64,000 bases of DNA from Prorocentrum cordatum (Eukaryota; Sar; Dinophyceae; Prorocentrales; Prorocentraceae): the NCBI GenBank assembly GCA_963575745.1, contig CAUYUJ010015948.1:1019181-1083180 (forward strand), given 5' to 3'. The translations under genes and the position numbers were made by a program. Each line of letters starts with the position of its first letter. Positions within the stretch are counted from its first letter, which is position 1. Positions 42,365 to 52,019 of this stretch are shown piece after piece. Below the pieces are notes generated by a model. It did no database searches. It saw only the letters and a program-made list of their open reading frames with translations, and was not told where the DNA came from.

Positions 42365-42700
42365 ACGATTGATCTGACGGATTCCCCTGTGCTGCTGAAT
42401 TACGAAAGCGTCTCACACGAAACGGCTGTTCTGGCATCCGCGGGTAGCAGCAATGATGCTCTGAAGGAACCCCCCTTGTGGTGCTGTATTGCAGAAAGTC
42501 CCAAGTGAACAAAAAAAATAGTCCGCCATCTGCGGGGAACCTGGATCTCAAGAACCCCATGGTGGTGCTAAATTGCGAACGAATATTCAATACAACTGCG
42601 GTTCGGGCATCCGCAAGAAGCGGCAAGACTGCTCTGAATGACCCCCTCGCGGTGCTACACTGCGAGGGAATCTCAGGCGATAACGCCTTTCCTGAGGTTC
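42365..42700. repeat. ~86-bp degenerate repeat
   Basis: CCCC-TGGTGGTGCTAAATTGCGAA-type blocks lie near 42,385, 42,472, 42,555 and 42,643, with GTTCGGGCATCCGC-AG-AGC between them. The preceding 42,100-42,360 has a G12 run at 42,171-42,182 and no gene. Confidence 0.6.
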
Positions 42701-42875
42701 GGGCCCTCCCTGGCTACCCCTGGTTAGGGCCCATCGGAATAAAAGGTGAGGCAGTATCTCGCGGGAGAGTTGTTGTTGCTGCTGCTGTTGTTGGGTTTGT
42801 CGTTGTAGTTGTTGTTGGTGTTGTTATTGTTGCTGTTGTTGCTGCTGTTGTTGCTGATGTTGCTCTTGAGCCCTC
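42640..42875. repeat. Direct-repeat partner of 41,460-41,680, ending in (GTT/GCT)n
   Basis: See the partner copy for shared blocks. 42,765-42,870 is GTTGTTGTTGCTGCTGCTGT-type, longer than in the partner (GTGTTGTTGCTCTTGTTGTTG). Confidence 0.7.
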
Positions 42876-43029
42876 ACTACTGACGAATAGTGATTCTAGA
42901 TCCCCCTCCGATGACACATGTGGTTTTCAATTGAAGTGCACTTCCCCAGGTTCGCACCTGTATGTTTCTCAGGGGGAATATTCCTTCTTAAACTGCGCTA
43001 TTGGCCCTCGAACTAAAACAACAACGGCT

Positions 43030-43255
43030 CCCGCCTGACACCTCCTCACAATTCATTCCCAAATCGCGCTCTCGCGCGGGACTTCCTGACACGTTTTTCT
43101 GGAACCGCGTTCTCGCTTGGGACTCCCTCGCTATTTATTCAGACGCCGCGTCCTCGACATTCAGAAGTCACGCTCTCGCTGTAGATTTCCTCGCGACTGA
43201 TTTGGGAATCGAGCTGTCGCTCGAGACTTCCTCGCGATTCAGGACGCACGATATA
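43030..43255. repeat. ~41-bp repeat matching 21,530-21,650
   Basis: AATCGCGCTCTCGCGCGGGA, ACCGCGTTCTCGCTTGGGAC, ATTCAGACGCCGCGTCCTCG, ACATTCAGAAGTCACGCTCT. Anchors are spaced 40, 40, 23 and 42 bases apart, the same spacing as in the 21.5-kb patch. Confidence 0.65.
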
Positions 43256-45224
43256 GGCTGCAAAAACTGCGCAGACTGCACCACCTATGCGACACGTCGT
43301 GAATGCAATGACGCACTATTTGGGATCCACGCTGACAATAATGCTCGTCATGATGTTGTGTATGCCTCCTTTTGTCGCCTGGAGGTTCTTCGTTGTACGA
43401 CCCTACCATTCGGGTCTCTGGGGCCCTCGGGAGATAAGACATTCCCATGGGGCACCTGCAAGCGGGGTGGTTTCTTGTTTGACATGTCTTCTGCAATGGC
43501 GCAATGCATGAGTGGTGCGAGAGACAACCGCCAATCGCGATGCCTGGAACGCTCGCGGCAACTCACGACCCAAACATTGGTACTGGACCCATGGCGAAAT
43601 CGGGTTCGGGCACCATCCGGCCGAATGGCGACTGCTTCGAGTCATGCGCGCCATCCGCCCGCGAAGCCTCAAGTTAGGTTGTCGGCCGAGGCGCACCGGT
43701 AAATCGCCATTCACTCGACCAGGGTAGTAATGATGCGCGGTAAGGATGCAAGGGCCTTGGAACACCATGTTGACGTTTTCCGTGCGGAGCGCAGCAGAAT
43801 GCCGAAGGATGCCGAATACCGAAGGGGCAAGGATGCAAGGGTAGCCGTGGAAAGTTGCCCCATCCTTACCATCCTGGTTGACTGTATGTTCGACAATCGC
43901 CAACGAATGCTGGCTATTGGTGCCGTCACCGTGTTTAGGCCTTCGCTCGGCGGCAGGGCGGCCGCGGACAACTGGAAATGCGAGCAAAAGGGAGCTTGCT
44001 TACTTCTGTTCTGCGCGCGCTGGCGAATTCCAGTCGAGAGGGCGACCGCCGGAATCAACCCCTGTCGATCCTGCTGCGGCGCATGTTGCTGCAAACGTTG
44101 CTACTTTGGATGATGCCTCTTTTGCTCCGCCTCGGTCCAACGGCATCCGCCCTCGGTGCTCCGCCCTGCATACACCATCCCCATCTCCGGAAGGCATGCA
44201 CATACCAATCCACTCACCTAGCCATCCATCTTTGCATACGTACACGTGGGCATCCATCCATCCATATATGCATCCACTCTTCATCGTCATCTCCTTGCCA
44301 TCTGTCCAGATCCGTTCTTCTTCCCTCGTGGTCCTCAACGCACCCGCATTCTCCTTCAGCTCCCTCTCCCTTTTTGTCTCGGAGAAGGGATCATCCCTCC
44401 TCCTGCTCCTGCCCTCTTCCTCAACACTCCTCCCCCTCCTTCATTTCGCCCCCTTCTCCCCGTTCTCCTCCATCCAAATCCCTGCTACTGTTGCTGCTGC
44501 TGTTCCTCCTCCTCCCTCTGCAACTTCCTCCTACCCCCCCCTCCTGGTGGGGGAGCGGAGGCGAATACCAGATACCAGGAAGGCAGAGGACGAGGAACAG
44601 AAATGAAAGAAAGAATAAGGGGGGGACGTGGCCGGGTGCGACAGGGGGCGGCGCTGGGGCCGCGCACCGCTTTGAGCACCTCGGGGCGATCGCACACGAA
44701 GTCGCACCTCCCCGCCCGTGGGCTTCTGTTCTCCTGCCTCCTCCGAGGGGCAAGGGGGGTGCACTCCCTCGGGGGTTGCTGAAGGTGTCCCTGGCCTAGG
44801 GTGCCCCAGCTTGTCGCTCCATTTTGGAGCCTCTTAGGCCCCCTGGGTCTCGTGAGGGATGCTCTGAACCTGAGCCAGAAACACTTCTAGCAACACACGG
44901 CTCACTGATCGAGAAGAAGGGACCACGATTTTTGCTCAAAAAGCTTGTCTGTAAGGGTCCCACGTATTTCTTCTAAGAAGCGGAAGCTGGTCATCACTCG
45001 GACGTCCATTCCCTGTGCTTTTTGTTCGGTTTCGTGCGTGTTTTTTCGCAGGGTGATCCAGGATGCTCCTTGATAATCCCCGCCGAGACAAAATGCACAT
45101 GTCCGAGCGATACCAAGGAAAGCGGGGATCGCCGGATTTGGAATCGGTCAAGCGCCTGGGCCTGCCGTGGCCTTCCGTGGTCTCCCTGAATCGGTCGGGC
45201 GTCGCTCCCGTGGCTCGGTATTGA
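43256..45224. other. No assignable gene; long overlapping ORFs near 43.3-44.1 kb
   Basis: Plus-strand 43,001-43,702 (233 codons), 43,512-43,727 (71 codons; includes HWYWTHGEIGFGHHPAEWRL) and 43,878-44,606, and minus-strand 43,403-43,987 (194 codons) overlap. The 43.3-44.1-kb part is single-copy in texture and may be a decayed gene, but I cannot name a domain or choose a strand. A CATCCATCCAT patch lies at 44,205-44,275 and CT-rich tracts at 44,385-44,530. Confidence 0.35.
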
Positions 45225-45665
45225 TTTTCCTACCAGGAGTAATGACAATATGAGTAACACTTCAAGTAATAGCATTCGTACCAGTACGGGCAATCGTATT
45301 CGCATAACTAATAATGTTAATATCTGTGTTTAATATTAGAGATCGTGGTGGTGGCGGTTGTAAGGTAAGCCGGCTGGCTACGAAGTAGAGTTAGTGTTGG
45401 TAGTCCTACCAATCATATGCTTATTAAGCGTGCGGTTATAATGAGCACACGCACTTCGTAACACTACTAGCTTCTATCCTTCGTAACTCGTAATCTGTAT
45501 GTGTAGTTCTCGCAATAGAAGCAAACACTAGTCGTAGTGAGGGCTACGATAAGGACTGCTAGGCCCATGTAGACAACAGTCTGGAGTTTCTGCCGCAAGT
45601 GAGTCATATATGTATGCATACATATATTTGTTTAGTCATTTTTATGTACGTGTAGACGTATATGC
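45225..45665. other. AT-rich island without ORFs
   Basis: Visibly richer in A and T than anything around it, with many TAA/TAG trinucleotides, short inverted words (TACGAAGTAG / CTTCGTAAC) and an alternating ATATGTATGCATACATAT block at 45,606-45,626. There is no coding potential. It could be a matrix-attachment, origin or intergenic spacer sequence; nothing here decides. Confidence 0.55.
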
Positions 45666-46329
45666 GCTCAGATTCTAGCGCGGCCCAGCCCAACCTCACA
45701 GGATTGGATGACGATGGACATCACCCCGCAAGGATCAACATTTGGGAGCGTGCTTCCTGATAGACGTTTCAGGCGTCTGCGATCTTCATAATTAGGCCCC
45801 AAGGAATCCCCCCCGCTGCACTGAGCAGATACACCGAGCAGCCGCCAGAAGGAAACTGTTGGGGGGCTTCGGGGGGCTCGTGGCCTGTGGACCGTCTTCA
45901 GCGGTCTTGAACACCTCCAGGGCGTCTCGAGAGCCCCTCGAACCATCTCGGACGTGCCTTCAGATATCGTAACCCTGCGAGCCAATGATACGGGGCAGCT
46001 CGAGTCATTCAAGGGCTGCAAGGGTCAATCAAACCCGTCTTGGGCGGGGACTCTGGGTTCCCTTATGTCGTATTCTGCCTTTCTGGGAAGCGTTGGTATG
46101 TTGCACGACACACGGTACCAGACCGATGATGCGGCGCACTCTTCTCATAGAGGCGACGTCCAGCGGGACTTCGCGCCATAGGTATGCGTTTGGGGCGGAT
46201 CCCCTAGCTTTTGTTGTGCAAACGCCTAGGAAAGCTCCAGGAAGGCGCGCAAGGCAGCCACGAGCAGGACCCAGGGCAGCATAAGGGGGGATGCCCGAGA
46301 GCCACTCAGAGCCTGGCAACATCATGCTG
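45666..46329. other. Nothing recognised
   Basis: Short ORFs on both strands without motifs. Confidence 0.4.
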
Positions 46330-46780
46330 GGAATCTTTTGGATGCTTTTGGGGTACGCTCTTGGAGGGCTCTTGGGAGCTTCTGGGGGTGGGACATCTTG
46401 AGGCTTCTTGGGGGTCTCATGGTGGCCTCTTGGGACTTCGGTGGGCGCCTCGGGGGCCTCACCGCGGCTCTTGGCGTCTGGGCTCGGAATGTTCGTTCGG
46501 ATCCCAGCTCTTGCCCCTGTCTTGGGGCCTCTTGCGCCGTCTTGGCAGCCTCTTGGGCCGTCTTAGTGCTCTCTTAGGTAGTATTGGGGCCGTCACGGGG
46601 GCATCTCGTGCTGTCTTTGTGCTTTCTTGGGCTTCTTCAACAATTTTTCGAGCGGTCTTAGGCAGTCTCGGGACCCTATTGGCGCGTCTTGGGGGCCTCT
46701 TGGGTCTCTCGACCCTCTCTGGGCGCTCTCGGAGACCCCCAGCGCGGGGAACCCGGAACGGTGGAGCCTGGCCATGAGAT
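46330..46780. repeat. Degenerate GGCCTCTTGGG repeat (reverse orientation of 39.6 kb)
   Basis: GGCCTCTTGGGACTTCGG, CTTGGGGCCTCTTGCGCCGT, CTTGGCAGCCTCTTGGGCCG and similar words recur. Their reverse complement is the CCCAAGAGGCC family. Confidence 0.7.
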
Positions 46781-47885
46781 CTCCCATATATGCATATGTG
46801 TTTTGCGCTTGCATCTTTTCTTTCGTTGTTTAGCCTCTCGGGGCGTCTGCCACGGCCCGATCCGCACCGAAGTTCTCGTCGAGACGCGCTACGGGACATT
46901 TGTCGGGAGGGCAATGCTCGGGCCAAAGGTCCGCATCTCCAGGCGTCATGAAATATCACGACGACCGTTTTACCGACGTGTAAGCCCGAGGCTAGCAAAG
47001 AAGGCAACGATCTCGGGGGTGCTTCGGAAGGCTTGGAGGCCCATGTGTCTCAGCCCTCCGCTCTGACGTCGTTCTTGGAATGGCGTGTGATGAGCACGGC
47101 TGTGCACGAACAACAGGCGTACAGCTGAAGCCTTCAGGCACGCGAGAAACAGCAACATATTCAGAGGCCTCCCAGTTGAGGTTGGAGTAGATGTGGTCGG
47201 GGGACCGCGTTGCATCGCCGAGGCATCGGCGATGCATCGGCGACGTCGGTGACGCATCGGCGCCATCGGTGTGGCGAAAATCGACCGCCCTGGTGCTGCG
47301 GCCGTCCACATGCTGCGGCCGTGGCTAAGCTAGCCGCGTGCACAAGAACGGGGCCACGACATCGCGCGCGAGCTGGATGCTGGCACATCCGGGCTTCTGA
47401 GGAGGCTCCCACAAGCGTTTCGACAAGGGCCCCGGAGTGGAGAGACCAGATGGAAGTCCTAGGAGGGCCCCTCGGGGACTGGAATCGGAGCCACACCTCG
47501 TCCGACAAACGGGAGAGCTTCGACATGGGATCGCATGAACGCACATCCGCACGCCTAGGCGACCGGTGGCACGACCAGCTCCAGCAGCCTCCGACTGTCT
47601 CCACTCGACCTTCAACTTCACATGGGAGCCGCACGCACATATGTGTATGTATTACATGGTACACGTGCGAAGGCGGCTGCGAGCAAAGTCTCATGGTCAT
47701 GTTCCCGTCTCCGCTCTTCAGCCCTTCCCCCTCTCCCCGCATTCCTGCCCTCGCTGGGGGCCACCCCATGCGGACCGCAGCATGTCGATGTTCTGAAGAG
47801 GCGTTCTTATTTGTTTTGCCCCGCGGCGCGGCGCGGGGCCCGCGCCGCCACCGGCGACGCCTGGCGGGCGCACGAGGCCGCAGCA
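46781..47885. other. No supportable gene; GATGCATCGGC block at 47,205-47,265
   Basis: TTGCATCGCCGAGGCATCGG, CGATGCATCGGCGACG is an ~11-base repeat shared with 34,340-34,375. The 296-codon plus ORF (47,210-48,100) spans this repeat and a TA/G array, so it is not credible. Confidence 0.45.
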
Positions 47886-47887
47886 GC

Positions 47888-48024
47888 GGGCCGATCGTAT
47901 CGGGCGTTGCTCAATGGGGGGGCGATGTATATATATATATATATATATATAGGGGGGGGGGGGGAAGCCTCCCCGTGTACAGCCCCCCCCCCATTAAGCA
48001 ATGCCCAAGCGTACAATCGGGCTG
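47888..48024. mobile_element. Foldback element with (TA)n-G12 loop
   Basis: The left arm is GGGCCGATCGTATCGGGCGT, TGCTCAATGGGGGGG. The right arm is CCCCCCCCATTAAGCAATGC, CCAAGCGTACAATCGGGCT, its reverse complement at roughly four positions in five. The loop holds (TA)9-10 and a run of 12-13 G. No ORF. Confidence 0.65.
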
Positions 48025-48214
48025 GTCCGCCAGAACAGAACATAGTCCCTTCCCGACGCCCGAAGCCGTGGAGAATCATTCTTTCGCAAGAGGGGAATGA
48101 TCGCGACGTTCCGGGGACAACAACCACGGCTGGAGCTCTCCAACCCAACTCCATGCGGGTCCTGCGGACCAGGTGCTGCCACTGCGGCTGAAACACGTGG
48201 TGGGGATATGCACC

Positions 48215-48640
48215 GTTTTCCACCTCCCCAAAGGCGCCCAGGAGGCCTCCAGAAGCCCCCAAGAAGCCCCTGAAAAAGTTAACACAAGATCCCCAAGAAC
48301 CTGTCGGAGGACGAGTTCCCGAAGAAAACTAAGGAGGACCGGGAAGGGCTTGCAGGGTAAGGCGAGAGCGAGGAAGAGGAAACATTAGGGGAGGAGAAGG
48401 AACCACATAACATAACGATGACGAAACAGGAAACAAGGAGTCATCGCTGTTTCTACTCATCTACCCCTCTCTCATTCCACGTGCAGGCAAAACTTGAGGA
48501 CCAAGCTGCATGACGCGAGGCGTGAATGCAGTCTTGTATGTGTATGATTGCGTATGTGTGTATATATGTATGTATGTACGTATGTAAGTGTATACATATA
48601 GATATTTATAGACACACACATGCATATATATATATATATA
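48215..48640. repeat. Duplicated segment family H, copy 1, ending in TA/GT microsatellite
   Basis: AACTAAGGAGGACCGGGAAG, GCTTGCAGGGTAAGG, then TCATCGCTGTTTCTACTCAT, CTACCCCTCTCTCATTCCAC, then AAACTTGAGGACCAA and GCATG-CGCGA are shared with 49,185-49,410. The copy ends in GTATGTATATATGTATGTAT-type repeats. Confidence 0.7.
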
Positions 48641-49129
48641 TACAAATGCGTATTAACGAATACTCACACTTAATGTACGTTAAAGAGGCCGGGAACTCGG
48701 ATCCGCGCTACCCCTAGCTAATTTTGGCCTCCCCGGGCCCCCTGAACGCTCCATGCAGGGCGCTCTTCGGCCTTCTGAGCTTCGTGGACCTCTCTGCTGG
48801 CCTTCGGAAACACACGCAGAGCGGTCAGGAGGATGGCCAAAAGTCCCCGCCAGACGAAGAGCATCGCCAAGAAGCCCTCCAAATGCAACAACGGCACTAA
48901 TGCACCTACGGTTGTTAATCACTTTTTTTGAATATTCGGTACTTAGGCCTTCCGGGCGTCCGGGACAGCCCAAGAGGCCCCGAACATCGTCACCTAACGA
49001 TCCAAAAAACCCTGCAGACAGTCCAAGGAAGCCCTCAGTCGTCCTACCAGGAATCCAAAATGGCCCGAAGAGAGCTCCTCACAGCTCGAGATGGACTGCC
49101 CCCCGAAGCACTCCAAATCGTCACCTGGT
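48641..49129. repeat. CCCAAGAGGCC-type degenerate repeat region
   Basis: AGCCCAAGAGGCCCCGAA, CAAGAAGCCCTCC and CCAAGGAAGCCCTC words appear at 48,880-49,050. Otherwise nothing was recognised. Confidence 0.5.
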
Positions 49130-49470
49130 CGTTGAGGGAGGCTTCGCGAGGCACCCAAGAGGCTTTTCAAGGAGGAGCCTCCGCAACAACAACTGAGGAG
49201 GACGGGCAGAGTTCGCAGGGCAAGGTGATAACTAGGAGGTGACATATGAAACATGGGGAACGAAAGCAGCAACACATATAGTACGAAGGCGAGGAGACCT
49301 GCAACGCGGATCCGTCGCTGTTTCTACTCATCTACTTCTCTCTCATTCCACCATTATGCCGAAATTGAAGGACCAAAGAGCATGGCGCGAAGCGTCAACT
49401 CAATATTGTTTTTACAAATGCATTTGCATACTTACACACATCTGTATCTGGAGAAATATGTATGTAGCCC
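49130..49470. repeat. Duplicated segment family H, copy 2
   Basis: AACTGAGGAGGACGGGCAGA, GTTCGCAGGGCAAGG, CGTCGCTGTTTCTACTCATC, TACTTCTCTCTCATTCCAC, AAATTGAAGGACCAAAGAGC and ATGGCGCGA match the copy about 900 bases upstream. The GA- and AT-rich spacer between the blocks differs. Confidence 0.7.
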
Positions 49471-50225
49471 GCACGCGCTCGCAAACAGACGACGTCCTCC
49501 AGCCCCTCCTCGTGCTCTTCCCCTTCTTCTCTTCTTCTTCCTCCTCCTCCTTCTCCTGGTGGAAGGACACAAGCGGTTCCTCCATTGCTCGCGGCATCTT
49601 CGCGTCCAGGTCGTCCATGCGCGGCAGCGCGAGCAGCCAACTCTGCACGGCGGAGAATGGTTTCGGCGGCCGGGGTTGACAAGCAGGCGGACCTGCGCTG
49701 GGGCAGATGGGGCCACCCCCCGATCGGCGTCATCATGGTGATCGTCGTCGTCATCGTCCTCCGCCTCCACATGTTCCTTGTCCTTCTGCTCCTCTCCGTG
49801 TTCCAGCCGGTCCTTGCGCTGTCGCCCAGGGGTCTCGTCCACCATCGTCCTCGTGCGGAGTACTCCACCTCATCCTGATCTTCCTCCCTCGTCTCTCCGC
49901 CTTTCCCCCTCCCTGTCTCCCCCCTGTCTCCTGCTACTCTTCCTCCTCTCTCTCCTCGTTCTCATCCTCTTTCCCTTTGTCCTGATAATCCTCCCCCTCT
50001 TTCCTCTGTTTCTCCTGTCGCCAGTGCGACACTTCTTGGACCCTCGCAGTATGCTTTGGAGCGCCCTAGGGCCCTCTACCCCCTCAACCCTTCCTCCTCC
50101 CTCCTCTCAGTCCCCCCCTTCCGCCTCATCCCTCATCCCTCGTCCCCCCGCCCACCACCTGCCCCCTCACCCCCGTGCCCCCTTACGTTCGAAGGGTCGT
50201 TAACCTCCCGGTAGACCGATGGGAC
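49471..50225. other. No gene; pyrimidine-rich stretches
   Basis: CTTCTTCTTCCTCCTCC at 49,530-49,558 and long CTC/TCC-rich text at 49,870-50,150. ORFs there are compositional. Confidence 0.5.
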
Positions 50226-50227
50226 CT

Positions 50228-50359
50228 CCAAATTCTGTGGGTAGCCCTCATTAATCCTCAGCGACCTCGTCCGCGTCCTCCTCCGTCCTGCGTCCAAATT
50301 CTGTGGGTAGCCCTCATTAATCCTCAGCGACCTCGTCCGCGTCCTCCTCCGTCCTGCGT
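50228..50359. repeat. Exact 66-bp tandem duplication
   Basis: The block starting CCAAATTCTGTGGGTAGCCC and ending CGTCCTCCTCCGTCCTGCGT occurs at 50,228-50,293 and 50,294-50,359 without a mismatch. An exact repeat in otherwise diverged surroundings suggests a recent event. Confidence 0.95.
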
Positions 50360-52019
50360 AGTCCCTCTTCCTTATCATCCTTCCTCCTTTTCCTCCTTCT
50401 CCTCCTCCTCCTCCCTCCTTGCCTCATTTCGTCGGTAAACAAACCTCCCTTTAATAAACCTCTCCTTCGTGAAAACGGCATGGGACCGAAACCGACGGAC
50501 CTGGACCCGCAAAAATGACAGCCGCGACGTCCTACCGCGAACCGAGACCAGCCAATTCGCTAATCGACGTGTCAAAGTAGGAAGTCTATCAACCTCCGAT
50601 CCCTTCTCCGTCCTCCTCCTCATTCTCCTCCGCCTCCTTCCCTCCTGTTCTTCCCCCCTTCCAGCCCGAACCGCAGCCGCAGCTGTGCTGCCCCCTTCCG
50701 CACACGTGCCAGCCTTTTTTGGAACGGGCCCGGCGCGTCGCCCGCCCCGAGGGACCGCGTCATGTCGGTGTGGAGCGACGAAGGGCATCGGCCCGCCTCC
50801 TCCTCCGCCTCCTCCGTCGAAGCTGCTCGCGGCGCCGCCGCCCCCCTTCCCCCCGCTCTTTTTTTTCATGTTTTTTTCCGCGCAAACACCTGCCGACAAC
50901 ATCCCCCGCTCCGATGACGATCGAACCCGCTTCCCCTCACGGGGCTGATTCCCCTCATGGGCCACTTGCGGCCTCTGCCGTTCGAGTTTCGGGCCGGGCG
51001 AAAGGGGGGGATAGCAAACGGGGGGTTTGACAATCAGCTCACGTAGCTGATTTTCCTTGCGCCTCCTGGCACCGGGAGGCGGCCATGTATCGAGGAATGG
51101 GCCCCTCTGCGGGGCCGAAACCAGCTGCATGCAGCAAATTTCGTACCCCCCCTTTCCCAATCCTCCCCCTTCGTCCGGCCGGAGAGTTTCAGGGCGAGTC
51201 GAGCTCATGTACCTGGCCGGCCACTTGCGGCCTCTGCCGCTGTGGAGTTCCAGGGCGAGTCGAGCTCGTGTCCGCGCTCGTTGCCAGGGGGCGGCAGCGG
51301 CCCACCCCCAGCCCTTCCTGCTCCTGGGCCTCCTCGCCATCCGCCGCTGCCCTCGCCTCCCTGGATTTAAGTGGGGCGTGCCCCCCGCACAGGGGGATTT
51401 TCGATGGAAAAGTATAGCCGGAATGCAGCATCCCCAAACAAGGCTTTTAAACCCACTGCGGTTTCCAAGGTCGATTGCGTGCCCGTCCAGTGCGGGCAGG
51501 CATGGCATGTTAGAACATGATAACATGATGTTTGCACATGAGATGCTTACACGAAAACTTATGTGACGCATGCCTATCACGAAGCTAACGCTAGAGGGTG
51601 TCGTACTCTCTCGCGCCTGGTCGACGAGCAAACTGTCGGGTCGGCACTGTGAGAGGCTTCGCCGGCATGCTGTGAACTCGGAAGCAACTGTAAGGGGAAG
51701 CGGGGGAGGGCGCGAAAGCGGGGGGGCATGTCGTGATGGTTCCCCCGGGGATGATATCGAGAGGTACGCGGCGCACGTCTCAAAAGAAAAATCGTGACGT
51801 CGGATGTCTGGGGAGGGCGGAAGGCAGGGCGCGCATGACGGATGCTGAGGCGGCAGAAACGACGACGGCGGGGACGGGGAGGCGGAGGCAGAGGCGCAGC
51901 AGCGGGAGGCGGAAGGCGGGAGGCGGGAGGAGGGGAGGGAGCCAGGCGGGAAGCGGGAAGAGGGAGGCGGGAGAAGGAATGAGAGAGGTTGTGATTGGAG
52001 CCCCTGTGCTACGAAACGT
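50360..52019. other. No supportable gene despite a 565-codon ORF
   Basis: The minus-strand ORF 50,375-52,072 is the longest in the window. It is Ser/Pro/Arg/Gly-rich, runs through a CCT tract, a GCGGGAGG-type minisatellite (51,900-51,970) and into the 64-bp satellite, and lacks any motif. The short duplication GTTC/TTTCAGGGCGAGTCGAGCTC (51,186 and 51,248) is the only structured element. Confidence 0.5.

Noticed and set aside
43001-43987. Methyltransferase-like or membrane-protein gene near 43.3 kb
   Set aside because: Isolated suggestive residues only; frames on both strands compete and no motif can be aligned.
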